DNA of 64,000 nt, from contig NC_017033.1 in NCBI RefSeq assembly GCF_000242255.2, positions 2,739,110 through 2,803,109 on the forward strand. The letters run 5' to 3'. The translations under genes were made by a program, and so were the position numbers. Positions within the stretch are counted from its first letter, which is position 1. Each line of letters begins with the position of its first letter. The notes under the pieces are model-generated. The model saw nothing but the letters and a program-made list of their open reading frames with translations. It made no database searches and was not told the origin of the DNA. Below, piece after piece: positions 9,583 to 18,441 of the stretch. The stretch is from Frateuria aurantia DSM 6220. GTDB lineage: Bacteria; Pseudomonadota; Gammaproteobacteria; Xanthomonadales; Rhodanobacteraceae.

Positions 9583-9723
9583 AAACCGTCCAGAAATACG
9601 AGAGAAAGAAAACCTGGATCAGCCACCCTGACAGTGCTGCCATCATCCAGGCGTTGACTGCCATCGACCTTTTGACCGGAGTTCTGAGGCCATTCATGCA
9701 GCCTGATGCGTCAGCATGACGCG

Positions 9724-9744
9724 ATTATATCTGCAGCCGATATA
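9724..9744 (-). promoter_or_regulatory. Possible porin promoter -10 overlapping an inverted repeat
   Basis: On the minus strand a perfect TATAAT lies at 9729-9724, about 140 bases before the porin start. It overlaps the inverted repeat TATATC-7-GATATA (9726-9744), which could be an operator. A good -35 box at the right spacing is not obvious, so this is tentative. Confidence 0.35.
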
Positions 9745-10093
9745 TTAAATGACGCATCGCAACATGATCGTGATCAGATTATTTCGCATTGTCCCAATGA
9801 CAATATCGTGCGGGCCGGTATGGCTTTCCCATGCAGCTGATGACCCGTCGGCCATCGCCTTTGGCCCGTTCCGCTCATCGGGCCCCGCAGCTGACCATAT
9901 CGACGCGGCCCTGGTGAAGATATCTCCCATCCACAGTCATCACCTGGACCTGAGGCCGCGAAAATCCATCCGTCGCAAGCGAGCCAGCTCATGATCCCGT
10001 CTTCCCTCGTACCCGGACCACAGGCCGGGGCGGGGGCATCGCGGCGCGCCAGTCTTGCTGAAAAGCAAGGCCGCAGCCAGACCGTCATCGTCT
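9745..10093. other. Intergenic region without a supported gene
   Basis: These roughly 350 bases lie between the porin promoter side and the epimerase stop. Short open frames exist on both strands, but none has a ribosome site, codon pattern or recognisable motif. A small inverted repeat (ATTGTC-5-GACAAT) sits near 9788-9804. Confidence 0.5.
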
Positions 10094-10963
10094 TTACCTC
10101 CGAAAAGGCAGAACCTCGATACTGCCCTGATCATAGTGGGCCAGTACCGCCTGCCAGCCATGGCGGCTGCGCCAGCCCAGGTCCCGCTCGATGGCCGAGG
10201 CATCGTAGACCCGGTCGATTCGGGGCCGCAGTGGCCAGCCACGCTGCGCGAACGCCTGCAGCAGATCCGGCTGACGCTGCAGGATCACCCCAGCCGGATC
10301 GGCCGACAGTGCGGGAAGATCCAGCGCCTGGAAGGGTGTCGCTCCGCTGGCGATATAGCGCTGAAAATCAGCCCCATCCGCTTGCAGCGCAGCGAGATGG
10401 GCAGCGGCGACATCGCGCAGATCAATGCCTCGATGCAAACGATAGACGGCCATTCTGTCCACCGGTTCAGGAAAGCAGCGGGACATCCTGATCACCCGGA
10501 CCGTCAGTCCGGGCCCGGCCGCCGATTCCAGCATGGCCTCGGCCTGCAGCTTGCTGCGATGATAGATGGTTCGGGGTTGCGGCACGGTGGTCTCGTCGAC
10601 CCAGGTACAGGCTCCCCTCTGGATCGCATAGCCGTATACCGCAGTGGTACTGGTGAAGATCAGGCAGCGCACCCCGGCCTGCAAGGCCAGATCCAGCAGT
10701 CGCTGCACACCGTCCACGTTGATGCGGACAAATTCCCGGTCGGCCAGATGCCCGACATGGGGCGCATGCAGCGCAGCCGTATGAATCACGGCATCGACAC
10801 CGATCAGCGCCCGACGCAGGCAGTCCGCGTCGCAGAAGTCACCGACCAGGCGCGTCGTCGAAAACGGATGTCGATCCAGACCGATCACCTCGTGTCCAGG
10901 CACCAAGGCCCCGTAGATGGCACGCCCCACCCGTCCTGAACTCCCCGTCAGCAAGACCCGCAT
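10094..10963 (-). CDS. NAD(P)-dependent sugar epimerase/dehydratase family protein
   Basis: The product is 289 residues when started at the ATG at 10963 (MRVLLTGSSGRVGRAI); 39 upstream in-frame codons carry no family likeness. The Rossmann motif is TGSSGRVG. The extended-SDR active site is present as S/T in FTSTTAVYG and YHRSK (YxxxK). A segment typical of the family, NVDGVQRLLDLALQAGV, lies between. It probably acts on a nucleotide sugar or another small carbonyl compound in the cytoplasm. No pathway genes adjoin it, so the reaction is unassigned. Confidence 0.85.
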   Translation of the reverse strand: MRVLLTGSSGRVGRAIYGALVPGHEVIGLDRHPFSTTRLVGDFCDADCLRRALIGVDAVIHTAALHAPHVGHLADREFVRINVDGVQRLLDLALQAGVRCLIFTSTTAVYGYAIQRGACTWVDETTVPQPRTIYHRSKLQAEAMLESAAGPGLTVRVIRMSRCFPEPVDRMAVYRLHRGIDLRDVAAAHLAALQADGADFQRYIASGATPFQALDLPALSADPAGVILQRQPDLLQAFAQRGWPLRPRIDRVYDASAIERDLGWRSRHGWQAVLAHYDQGSIEVLPFRR

Positions 10964-11406
10964 ACGAATGGCAACACCCAGTCCGGACAATGGCTCCAGC
11001 TTAGGCCAGTCCCTGATGACAGAAGTGACTGCACTGTGAAGTCCAGCGAATGATCTGCCCACCTCTGCCCCAAATGGCAAACCAGCCTCGCCCTGACATC
11101 AGGCACCAACCACAGGCCACGATCATCACCGCAAGTCCAGACCAACCGCAGCGGAGTCTCCCTGTCCACCCAAGACCCAGAACAAGCGCCGTCGTCAAGT
11201 CGTCGCCGCGTCACCTTGGCCTGCGCCATGACAGAGCAGCGATTCGTCCATCGGTATCAATGTGATGTCGAGATCCTGCCATGATGTCAGCCAGGAAGCC
11301 GCTCGCCACAGGCCCCGCCGCAGCCGGCTCGATGCATTTAGCGGAACAAAGAAGTGAGCTGGCCAGTCGGCCTTCCCTGCTGGCCCGCTCCCGCTCGGAA
11401 ACGCAG
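10964..11406. other. Intergenic region without a supported gene
   Basis: About 440 bases between the epimerase start and the cbtA stop. Overlapping open frames on the minus strand (for example 11195-11518) run into cbtA out of frame and show no protein-like pattern. I see no terminator with a clear T-run. Confidence 0.5.
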
Positions 11407-12126
11407 CTACCAGGACGGACCGCGCAGCAGGCGTTGCTCGGCCAGCCATCCGAACAGCAGGCCCAGACTGGTCCACAGCACCATATGCAGACCCAGCGAG
11501 GTGATCCGGAATTGCCATAGCAAGGTGGCCGGAAAGCCGCTCGGCACCTCGTCAATGGCCGGAAACAGATGATGGGCCAGCAGCATCACCAGCAGATAGG
11601 CCGCGACGCCTCCCAACACCGCATTCCAGGCGCCCCATCGCTCGGCCAGGGACCTGGCCAGGTGAACGGCCGCCGCCATGCTGGCCGCGGACACCAGCAG
11701 CATCAGAAAGAACAGCCCGGTCCGCAACCGTATCGTATCCGGATGGCCGACCGAAGGGGGATTGGCCGGATACGTCAGATCCGGGACCAGAATGATGGCC
11801 ACAAAGCCCAGCAGGGCCAGCAAGGCCGCCAGACCGCGCGGCCCCAGCGGCCTGGCCACTCGTCCCATCGAGGCCGCGAACACCAGCGAAAACAGCCCTC
11901 CCAATGCCGTGCTGTAGACCAACACCCCGGTAAACAGGCCCAGCGACCGCTGGGTTTCCCGACTGACGATCTCAGGCTCGTCATCATGCCCTGCGTGGGA
12001 CACGGCGCTTTCAAAGGCGATGGCGCGATCGACTTCAGGTTCACCCGCAACCCGGGCGAAGCCGAACGCCAGCAGGCCCGCCAGCAAACCCGCCAGCAGG
12101 CCACGCAACAACAGACTCGATGTCAT
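11407..12126 (-). CDS. cbtA: Cobalt transporter subunit CbtA
   Basis: The product is 239 residues with about six membrane spans. It shows the family pattern: an N-terminal LLAGLLAGLLAFGFARVAGEP, an acidic loop with His residues (SHAGHDDEPEI), and then FTGVLVYSTALGGLFSLVFA. CbtA works with the small CbtB protein as a predicted cobalt importer for vitamin B12 synthesis. The gene follows cbtB by 15 bp on the same strand, and the pair lies behind a cobalamin riboswitch, which fits the known context of this family. It should sit in the inner membrane. The transport mechanism of CbtAB is still poorly known, so the role rests on family and riboswitch. Confidence 0.9.
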   Translation of the reverse strand: MTSSLLLRGLLAGLLAGLLAFGFARVAGEPEVDRAIAFESAVSHAGHDDEPEIVSRETQRSLGLFTGVLVYSTALGGLFSLVFAASMGRVARPLGPRGLAALLALLGFVAIILVPDLTYPANPPSVGHPDTIRLRTGLFFLMLLVSAASMAAAVHLARSLAERWGAWNAVLGGVAAYLLVMLLAHHLFPAIDEVPSGFPATLLWQFRITSLGLHMVLWTSLGLLFGWLAEQRLLRGPSW

Positions 12127-12141
12127 GCAGGCACCTGCCGG

Positions 12142-12354
12142 TCAGTGGCAGGGAAAGCCGAGCAGATGCCGGCCGTCATGCACGAACTCATGGACATAGC
12201 GACCTGAAATCAGGGAGGTCGCCCCCTGCTCGGCGCCCACGAAATAGATCGCCAGCAGGGCCAGCAGCCCGGCGAACAGCGCCCAGGGCAGGATATCCCT
12301 GAGCGGCAGCGGCTGCAGCACCAGCTCGGGTGTGACGGTAGCGGTATGATTCAT
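12142..12354 (-). CDS. cbtB: Cobalt transporter subunit CbtB
   Basis: The product is 70 residues with one membrane span (LPWALFAGLLALLAIYFVGA, about 23-42) and a C-terminal His/Cys tail (YVHEFVHDGRHLLGFPCH), the signature of CbtB and a likely cobalt-binding site. The start at 12354 is chosen because the family begins just before the span and the riboswitch ends directly upstream. A longer in-frame extension would read through the riboswitch. It is the first gene of the cbtB-cbtA operon. Confidence 0.9.
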   Translation of the reverse strand: MNHTATVTPELVLQPLPLRDILPWALFAGLLALLAIYFVGAEQGATSLISGRYVHEFVHDGRHLLGFPCH

Positions 12355-12394
12355 GATAGCTCCCGGGGTCGACGCGCCCCTGGTCGGATGGACT

Positions 12395-12520
12395 GGCGGA
12401 CTGGAAACAGGGTCTGACTCTCGATGACTCGATAACAGTGGCGCGACCGTACCGGATTTCCACCGGTTTCCTGTTTCCCGCTTGTTTCGCCGATCATACA
12501 TCCAGCGGCCACCTGCGTGC
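12395..12520 (-). promoter_or_regulatory. Cobalamin (B12) riboswitch
   Basis: On the minus strand upstream of cbtB the conserved core is readable in order: CGGGAAACAGGAAACC, GGTGGAAATCCGG, GCGCCACTGTTATCGA (the B12-box region), then GAGTCAGACCC. These match the class-I cobalamin riboswitch consensus (GGTGnAAnTCC, GCnACTGT and AGTCAGA). The core is about 12405-12481 and the outer helix limits are approximate. It should turn off cbtBA when adenosylcobalamin is plentiful. Its 5' side runs up to the leader of the divergent gene at 12542. Confidence 0.88.
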
Positions 12521-12541
12521 TTGCATATTTGCGGAGAGACC

Positions 12542-13099
12542 ATGCCTGCCAGTCACCTGATCCTGATCAGCCATGCCCTGACCGAAAGCCAGCGGCAAGG
12601 TCGCTTTGCCGTGGCCAGCGAACCGCTGGTGCAGCCCCGGCCCACGCCGCCGGCACTGACCTGGAGGTCGGGCAGCCGCCTGCTGCTGGCACCGGAGCCG
12701 CGTGCCCGTGAGAGCGCCGCTTTGTGGCCGGGTCTGCTGGATCTTCCCATCAGCGTGGACCCGGAGCTGCGCGACCTGGATTGCGGTCGCTGGCAAGGCA
12801 TGGAGTTGCGCGCAGTCGAGCAGGCCGAGCCACAGGCCCTACTGCAATGGCTGAGCGATCCTGAAACGGCTCCGCACGGGGGCGAATCCTTTGCTGACCT
12901 GCGCCTGCGCATGACCACATGGATGGCCGCCTATCCTGCCGGAACATCCTGCGTAGCTATCACCCATCCCATGGTGGTTCGAGCCGTGGCCGGCCAGGTG
13001 CTCGGCATACCGCTGGCTCAACTCTCGCGATTGGACATTGCCCCGCTGGCCCGGCTGGAACTGAGCAGGCTAGATCACTGGAGAATGCGGCTGGGTTGA
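12542..13099 (+). CDS. Histidine-phosphatase-superfamily protein with altered RHG motif
   Basis: The product is 185 residues. The ATG at 12542 follows GGAGAG, which decides this start over an ATG 20 codons earlier. The fold of the phosphoglycerate-mutase/CobC superfamily is clear: LILISHALTES at the N-terminus, ELRDLDCGRWQGM, HGGESFADL, and VAITHPMVVRAVAG. The usual N-terminal RHG is SHA, so the catalytic His is kept but the phosphate-gripping Arg is lost. The second His (THPM) and the Glu remain. It is divergent from cbtBA, and relatives next to cobalt uptake genes are often annotated as alpha-ribazole phosphatase-like. Given the changed motif, activity is uncertain. Confidence 0.75.
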   Translation: MPASHLILISHALTESQRQGRFAVASEPLVQPRPTPPALTWRSGSRLLLAPEPRARESAALWPGLLDLPISVDPELRDLDCGRWQGMELRAVEQAEPQALLQWLSDPETAPHGGESFADLRLRMTTWMAAYPAGTSCVAITHPMVVRAVAGQVLGIPLAQLSRLDIAPLARLELSRLDHWRMRLG

Positions 13100-13403
13100 A
13101 TCGCCTGGCAGAGACCGGTCTGCGATGTGAACCCAGCTGGGCACCGCGGCCACGGATACTCATCAGCCCGAGGTACCGGGATCCAGGCAAGCCCCGGAAC
13201 TCCACGCTCATCCAACGATCGGGCCAAGCAGAACTGGGCACCGCCGCGGACGAACAACCTGGCCGAAATGTTGGCAAGTCACCCGCATTGACTCGAAGCC
13301 AGTACGCTGCAGTCCATCGCACAAAGAACCTGAGAGCCATTATCGCAAGACGGGTCTTGACGGATCCAGCCGCCGAGCAGCCACCTCCTGGGGCGCGACT
13401 CGC
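13100..13403. other. Intergenic region without a supported gene
   Basis: About 300 bases between two convergent genes. Open frames on the minus strand (12960-13340 and 13075-13257) are antisense extensions of the neighbour and have no start signal or family likeness. Confidence 0.5.
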
Positions 13404-13904
13404 TCAGTTCGGTGCCTTGAGATTCAAGACCACCACCCGGATCGGCATCTTCTCGCATTCGGCATCTTCGCAGATGCCGCTGAACCAGATCGCGCCCTGA
13501 CCAAGCATCACCCCCTGATCGTTGGCAAACAGATCGGCATAGCGCTGACGGCGCACCATCTCGATCAGGGAGGGCGTAAACACATGCGCATAGACATCCG
13601 TGAACTCGGAGGGCTTGTACAGCGTCCATTGCTTGCCTTCCATATGCACGGTGATCGGATAATGCATGGCGGCTGCGACCTTGGCCTTGTCGCCGGCCAG
13701 CACCGCCGCCTGGAAGTGCTGGAAGAAGTCCCGGTAGTCCTGATGATTGCCGAAGAGCTGATCCAGGCGTCGGTCCATGGTCTGGTCGACCTGCGATTCA
13801 GCAGGGCCTGGCGTGGCCGCGGCCGCAAGCAAGGGATCAAGCATCCCGGCCGTCAGCACCAACAGGCTGGACAGCAGGGGTTTCAGAAAACGGGCTGGGA
13901 ACAT
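13404..13904 (-). CDS. Exported protein of unknown function
   Basis: The product is 166 residues. AGGA lies seven bases before the ATG at 13904. A signal peptide covers residues 1-30 (basic MFPARFLKP, hydrophobic LLSSLLVLTAGML, Ala-rich cleavage zone). The mature part has an NTF2/SnoaL-like look (a helical start, then DYRDFFQHFQAAVLAGDKAK, VAAAMHYPITVHMEGKQWTL, and a C-terminal strand IRVVVLNLKAPN). One Cys pair (CEDAEC) near the end could form a disulfide in the periplasm. I do not recognise a named family, and neighbours give no hint. Confidence 0.7.
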   Translation of the reverse strand: MFPARFLKPLLSSLLVLTAGMLDPLLAAAATPGPAESQVDQTMDRRLDQLFGNHQDYRDFFQHFQAAVLAGDKAKVAAAMHYPITVHMEGKQWTLYKPSEFTDVYAHVFTPSLIEMVRRQRYADLFANDQGVMLGQGAIWFSGICEDAECEKMPIRVVVLNLKAPN

Positions 13905-14741
13905 CAGTCAATCCTGTCTGGCGTGTTTCATCGGCACAAGTCCTGCGGCATGGCCACGGGGAAAGTCTTCTGCCCAGGACCGGCAGCTTGCGAAGCACCG
14001 AAGGCAGGCGCTCACAGTGACCGAGTCATACCAGACCGGGTCATGAACCCATGAGGCCGGACACAATGGCCGCACAGTCCAGGACCTGATCCGGCACATC
14101 CGGTCCGAGGCCGTCAGGTCCCGGTTTCGTTCATGTCGTAGGGCCATGATCCCAGTTGTATCTGCAGGGGACAAGTTCCAATGATCGAACGCCCGCCCAG
14201 GTCCGTGCTCATCCCTTCAAACGGTCGGGCTGGCCCTGACCGGGCCGACCGCAGCAAGATCAGGTTTCAGTCAAGGGGCAGGCCGGCAGGGCATCACCGC
14301 CAAGATGGCCGCTGCATTCCCGACGGCCGGTGGGGCACGGGACAAGCACAACACTGACCGGCGAGGTCTCTGCGGATGATGAACGCGGATAGACGTCACA
14401 TCTGAAAGCATGGCCTCAGAACAGTGAACCCGTCCGCAGACATGCCTTGGGGCAGTTCGGCCATTCAGCCGCCGGCAACCTCGTGAGATTCGCCGTTGTC
14501 CGCCATCAACAGCGCCATCATCGGCACAGGTCATCCATCGGTCAGAAGGATGGCCAGAACAGCACCTGCAAGCCAACAAGGATGGTAGCGCCAGCCTCTT
14601 CAGCCATCGGAGAGCAAGGACGCGCGGACGGCGCCCACATGACCTTGCCTCCGCTCAAAAACAGCTCGCCCCTGGCATGGCCGCCAGAGGCAAGTGCCTG
14701 CCTGGACAACACCTGCACAGAGGGTTAGAGCAAGTATCCAG
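13905..14741. other. Long intergenic stretch, nothing supported
   Basis: About 840 bases with scattered short frames on both strands (for example 14271-14579 minus and 14447-14728 plus). None has a plausible ribosome site or protein-like composition, and I see no transposon or RNA gene. It may be decayed coding DNA. Confidence 0.45.
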
Positions 14742-15173
14742 CTACCAGCGCGAATGCAGCAACGCCTCGACCACCATATTCGTGGCCATCGATACCAGCA
14801 CGAAATTGCCATCGGGATCATTGATCCAGCGGTCGCCCGGCGGCGGCGGCGGCAGGCCATAGCGGCCGTAGTCATCCACGTAGTATCGCTGATCCATATA
14901 CTGCGGCGGCATACGGTCACCCGGGCCATAGTCAAAACCGCGACCACCCGGCCCAAGATAACGATGATGATGACCAGGCCCGGCCTGCCCCCAACCCTGC
15001 GGGCCATTGCGTCCGCCGGGCCCACCGGGACCACCATGCCCCTGATACTGGCCACCATAGCCACCACCCTGATCGCCTCCCGGCCCGCCCTGACCTCCAC
15101 CGGGCCCGCCCATCTGGGCCATGGCCGTACCGGACAAAGCCAGTGCACCCAGCATCAACCAGCTCAATCTTTT
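14742..15173 (-). CDS. RcnB-like exported protein with Gly-rich linker
   Basis: The product is 143 residues. I start it at GTG 15173 because AGGTGA precedes it by five bases and the signal peptide (KRLSWLMLGALALSGTAMA) begins there; the ATG 11 codons earlier would bury the signal. After cleavage comes a Gly/Pro/Gln-rich stretch (about 22-75), then an RcnB domain: YYVDDYGRYGLPPPPPGDRW, and VLVSMATNMVVEALL at the C-terminus. RcnB is a periplasmic protein affecting nickel/cobalt balance in E. coli. With CbtAB nearby a metal role is attractive, but this domain is common and its function outside E. coli is mostly unknown. Confidence 0.8.
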   Translation of the reverse strand, partial: KRLSWLMLGALALSGTAMAQMGGPGGGQGGPGGDQGGGYGGQYQGHGGPGGPGGRNGPQGWGQAGPGHHHRYLGPGGRGFDYGPGDRMPPQYMDQRYYVDDYGRYGLPPPPPGDRWINDPDGNFVLVSMATNMVVEALLHSRW

Positions 15174-15497
15174 CACGGGTTCACCTTTGCACCATATAGA
15201 CTCCAAGTTGAGGCTAACTCATATCGTCCGGCAGTAAGCTGAACGCGCGACAGTCCGCAATCCGTGAGGTTGTGCAGCGGTCGCCGATGAACGATCCGCC
15301 GGTGGAGGCATCCGCCCGCCGGCGAAAAAAACGGCTCGTCGTCAGAGGCCTCGGCAAGACAAGCGCAACCTCCGGCGTGGCGGGCACATGACCGATGTCA
15401 ATGTGCCGGCATAGGACACTGCTGCGTGATCCCGGTCCTTCCGACCGGAGGGATGGCCGCAACCTTGGCCGTCCTTCCCTCCGGCAAGATCATTTGT
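15174..15497. other. Intergenic region without a supported gene
   Basis: About 320 bases between the RcnB-like gene and the end of the dehydrogenase operon. I see no gene, and no hairpin with a clean T-run. Confidence 0.5.
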
Positions 15498-16895
15498 CTA
15501 CTGATGCAAGGCCCTTCCGTTGGCCGCCAGCACCGATTCATGCATGGCCTCCGACAGGGTCGGATGAGCGAAGATCACCGACAGCAGGCTCTCATCGGTC
15601 GCTTCCAGCGCCTGGGCCATGCCGAAGCCCTGGATCTGCTCGGTGACCTGCGCCCCGACCATATGCGCGCCCAGCAGCTCGCCGCTGTCGGCATCGAAAA
15701 TGGTCTTGACGAAACCTTCCGGCTCGCCGCTGGCCAGGGCCTTGCCATTGCCCTGGTAGGCGAACTTGCCGATCTTCAGAGCACGTCCGCTGGCCCGTGC
15801 CGCGGCCTCGGTCAGGCCCAGGCTGGCGACCTGCGGCCGGGCATAAGTGCATCCCGGCACATGATCACGCCGCAGTGCATGCACACCCTCGACACCGGCC
15901 AGCGACTCGACGCAGATCACGCCTTCGTGGCTGGCCTTGTGGGCCAGGCAGGGCGGACCGGCGACATCGCCGATGGCGTACAGACCGAACACATTGGTGC
16001 GGCAGACCGCATCGGTCCTGACAAAGCCGCGCTCCAGTTCCACCCCCAGCGCTTCAAGACCCAGCCCTTCGATATTCGGCTGCACGCCGGCAGCGGACAG
16101 CACATGCTCCACGACCAGCTCCTGCACTCCGTCAGGTCCCTGCAACTGGCAGCGCACGCCCTCGCCTTCCATCTGCACCGCCGTGACCTGAGCCTTGGTC
16201 AGCACCCGGATCCCGCGTCGCTCGAAGGACTTGCGTACCACTTCGGACACTTCGGCATCTTCCACCGGCAAGATCTGCCCCGCCAGCTCGACCAGGGTCA
16301 CCTCACTGCCGAGATCGCTGTAGAGGCTGGCAAATTCCACGCCGATGGCGCCGGAGCCGATGATCAGCAAGGATTTCGGCAGACGCCTGGGCAGCAATGC
16401 CTCGAAATAGGTCCAGATCCGCTCGCCATCCGGGGTGATCCCCGGCAAGGGCCGTGGCCTGGCTCCGGTGGCGATAATCACATGGTCGGCACGATAGGTC
16501 TGCTCGCGATCCTCGGCATCGATAACAGCGACCTCACCCTTGCCGCTGAGCCGGGCCGTGCCATCGATCACGGTCACACCGTTTTTCTTCAGCAGATACT
16601 CGACACCGCCGGTCAGTCGTTTCGAGACCGAACGACTGAACTGCACCAGCTTGTCCAGATCGAAGCTGACCTCGCCCACGCTGAAACCCAGCTCGCCGGC
16701 GTGGGCGATGCTGTTCGCCACTTCGGCACCGTGCAGCATCGCCTTGGTCGGGATGCAGCCCCAGTTGAGGCAGATCCCGCCCAGATGCTTTTTCTCCACC
16801 AGTGCCGTGCGCAACCCCAGCTGGGCGGCGCGAATCGCGGCGACATAGCCGCCGGGACCGCCACCGATCACCAGTACGTCGTATGTTTCGGTCAT
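15498..16895 (-). CDS. acoD: Dihydrolipoamide dehydrogenase (E3) of the acetoin/2-oxoacid complex
   Basis: The product is 465 residues, normal for E3. The FAD motif is GGGPGG (11-16). The redox disulfide is C42-C47 in GGICLNWGC. The NAD motif is GSGAIGVE, and the C-terminal catalytic dyad is H444/E449 in HPTLSEAMHE. It reoxidises dihydrolipoamide on E2 and passes electrons to NAD+ in the cytoplasm. It is the last gene of a four-gene operon and starts 10 bp after the E2 stop. Because it is built into this operon I name it acoD; it could also serve other complexes. Confidence 0.93.
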   Translation of the reverse strand: MTETYDVLVIGGGPGGYVAAIRAAQLGLRTALVEKKHLGGICLNWGCIPTKAMLHGAEVANSIAHAGELGFSVGEVSFDLDKLVQFSRSVSKRLTGGVEYLLKKNGVTVIDGTARLSGKGEVAVIDAEDREQTYRADHVIIATGARPRPLPGITPDGERIWTYFEALLPRRLPKSLLIIGSGAIGVEFASLYSDLGSEVTLVELAGQILPVEDAEVSEVVRKSFERRGIRVLTKAQVTAVQMEGEGVRCQLQGPDGVQELVVEHVLSAAGVQPNIEGLGLEALGVELERGFVRTDAVCRTNVFGLYAIGDVAGPPCLAHKASHEGVICVESLAGVEGVHALRRDHVPGCTYARPQVASLGLTEAAARASGRALKIGKFAYQGNGKALASGEPEGFVKTIFDADSGELLGAHMVGAQVTEQIQGFGMAQALEATDESLLSVIFAHPTLSEAMHESVLAANGRALHQ

Positions 16896-16905
16896 GACGG
16901 TGCTC

Positions 16906-18438
16906 CTAGACCAGCATCAGGCTCGGCGTTTCCACCAGCCGCTTGAGTGCCTGCAGGAACCGCGCACCCAGCGCGCCGTCAATCACCCGGTGATCGCATG
17001 ACAAGGACACCGTCAGCTGCTGCCGTACCACCAGCTGCCCTTCGCGCACTGCAGCCCTGGCCTCGCCGGCCCCGATCGCCAGAATCGCGCCCTGGGGCGG
17101 ATTGATGATGGCATCGAACTGACGGACCCCGAGCATGCCCAGATTCGACACGCTGAAGGTACCGCCCTGGAATTCCTCGGGCTTGAGGGTGCCAGCCTTG
17201 GCCTTGGTGACCAAGGCGTGGATTTCGGCCGAGATGGCGCTGATCGACTTGCGATTGGCCGCACGCACGATAGGCGTGATCAGCCCCGTAGGCAGAGCCA
17301 CCGCCACCGAGACATCGGCGTCGGCGAAACGGCGTATGCTCTGGGCCGTCTCGTCAAACTGCACATTGACATCCGGCACTTCCACCAGCGCCTGGCCGCA
17401 GGCCTTGACCAGCAGGTCGTTGACCGAAACCTTGACGCCCGGCAAACCGGCATTGACCTCCTTGCGCAAGGCCAGCAGGCGCTCCAGGTCCAGATCCACC
17501 GTCAGGCGGAAATGAGGCGCGTTGCGCTTGGATTCCTGCAGTCGTGCAGCGATGGCGCGACGCATGCCCGACATCGGCAGGTTCTCGACATCCGGCACAG
17601 CGGACGCCTCCGCAGCATTCGACGCGGCTGCCGGCACACCATCACGCAACAAGGAGGCCGCCTGAACGTCTTCACGGCTGACCCGACCACGGGAACCGCT
17701 GGCTCGGCAATCATGCAGATTGATGCCAAGCTGGGCGGCCAGACGACGCGCCAGCGGCGTGGCCGGTACCTGGCTGTCATCGGCGGCACTGCGCGGAGCC
17801 TTGTCCGATCGCCTCGGCAAGGCCGGTGCGGCCAGTTGCCCGCCCGCCGCGACGATCGCGGCCTCCAGATCAGCTACCGAGATGCGACCGTCACGGCCGC
17901 TGCCTTTGACCTTGCCCAGATCCACGCCCAGCCGAATGGCCTGGCGCAGCGCACGTGAGGTGGCATGGACCTGCCCGGCCTCCGTATCCCCCTGCAGGCT
18001 GGCCGGTATCCGGGTCTGTCCGGAAGCGACCGGACTGACTGGTGCCGGTGCCTGCGCCGATCTGGCGGGCACTGCAGCAGGGGACTTCGCCGCAGGCTGG
18101 GCCTTGTCCGTACTGGAAGCGGGAGCGGCCTCCGCCACGGCCGGAGTCCCGCCAAGGCTGGCAGTAAACGCCTTGAGCTCGTCTTCGGCCACCGAAGGAT
18201 CGGCCGCCAGGCCCAGTGCCGCCCCTACCGGCACGGTTTCACCGGGACCGACAAGCACGCGGCGCAAGGTACCGGCGAATGGCGCTTCGAAGACATTGAC
18301 GATCTTGCTGGTCTCGATCTCGCAGACTTCCTGGCCCTTGGCAAAGCTGTCGCCTTCCTTGAGCAACCATTGCAGCAGGGTGCCCTCTTCCATCGACAAG
18401 CCCCACTTGGGCATTTCCAGCGTCTTGATATCGCTCAT
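16906..18438 (-). CDS. acoC: Dihydrolipoyl acyltransferase (E2) of the acetoin/pyruvate dehydrogenase complex
   Basis: The product is 510 residues. An N-terminal lipoyl domain carries Lys45 in EIETSKIVN. An Ala/Pro linker follows, then two peripheral-subunit-binding domains (about 157-195 with SGRDGRISVADLEA, and about 222-262 with GSRGRVSREDV). The acyltransferase domain (about 285-510) ends with the active-site H483 and D487 in CDHRVIDGA. Two binding domains with one lipoyl domain is a less common layout. The protein forms the core that moves the acetyl group to CoA. It lies 3 bp downstream of E1-beta. The length and the AcoK-type activator favour acetoin over pyruvate as substrate. Confidence 0.9.
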   Translation of the reverse strand: MSDIKTLEMPKWGLSMEEGTLLQWLLKEGDSFAKGQEVCEIETSKIVNVFEAPFAGTLRRVLVGPGETVPVGAALGLAADPSVAEDELKAFTASLGGTPAVAEAAPASSTDKAQPAAKSPAAVPARSAQAPAPVSPVASGQTRIPASLQGDTEAGQVHATSRALRQAIRLGVDLGKVKGSGRDGRISVADLEAAIVAAGGQLAAPALPRRSDKAPRSAADDSQVPATPLARRLAAQLGINLHDCRASGSRGRVSREDVQAASLLRDGVPAAASNAAEASAVPDVENLPMSGMRRAIAARLQESKRNAPHFRLTVDLDLERLLALRKEVNAGLPGVKVSVNDLLVKACGQALVEVPDVNVQFDETAQSIRRFADADVSVAVALPTGLITPIVRAANRKSISAISAEIHALVTKAKAGTLKPEEFQGGTFSVSNLGMLGVRQFDAIINPPQGAILAIGAGEARAAVREGQLVVRQQLTVSLSCDHRVIDGALGARFLQALKRLVETPSLMLV

Positions 18439-18441
18439 GGC

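Noticed and set aside
13905-14741. Several short genes in the large gap
   Set aside because: None has start signals or recognisable motifs on either strand.
15426-16946. A 506-codon plus-strand frame
   Set aside because: Antisense to the E3 gene, whose FAD and redox motifs are intact.
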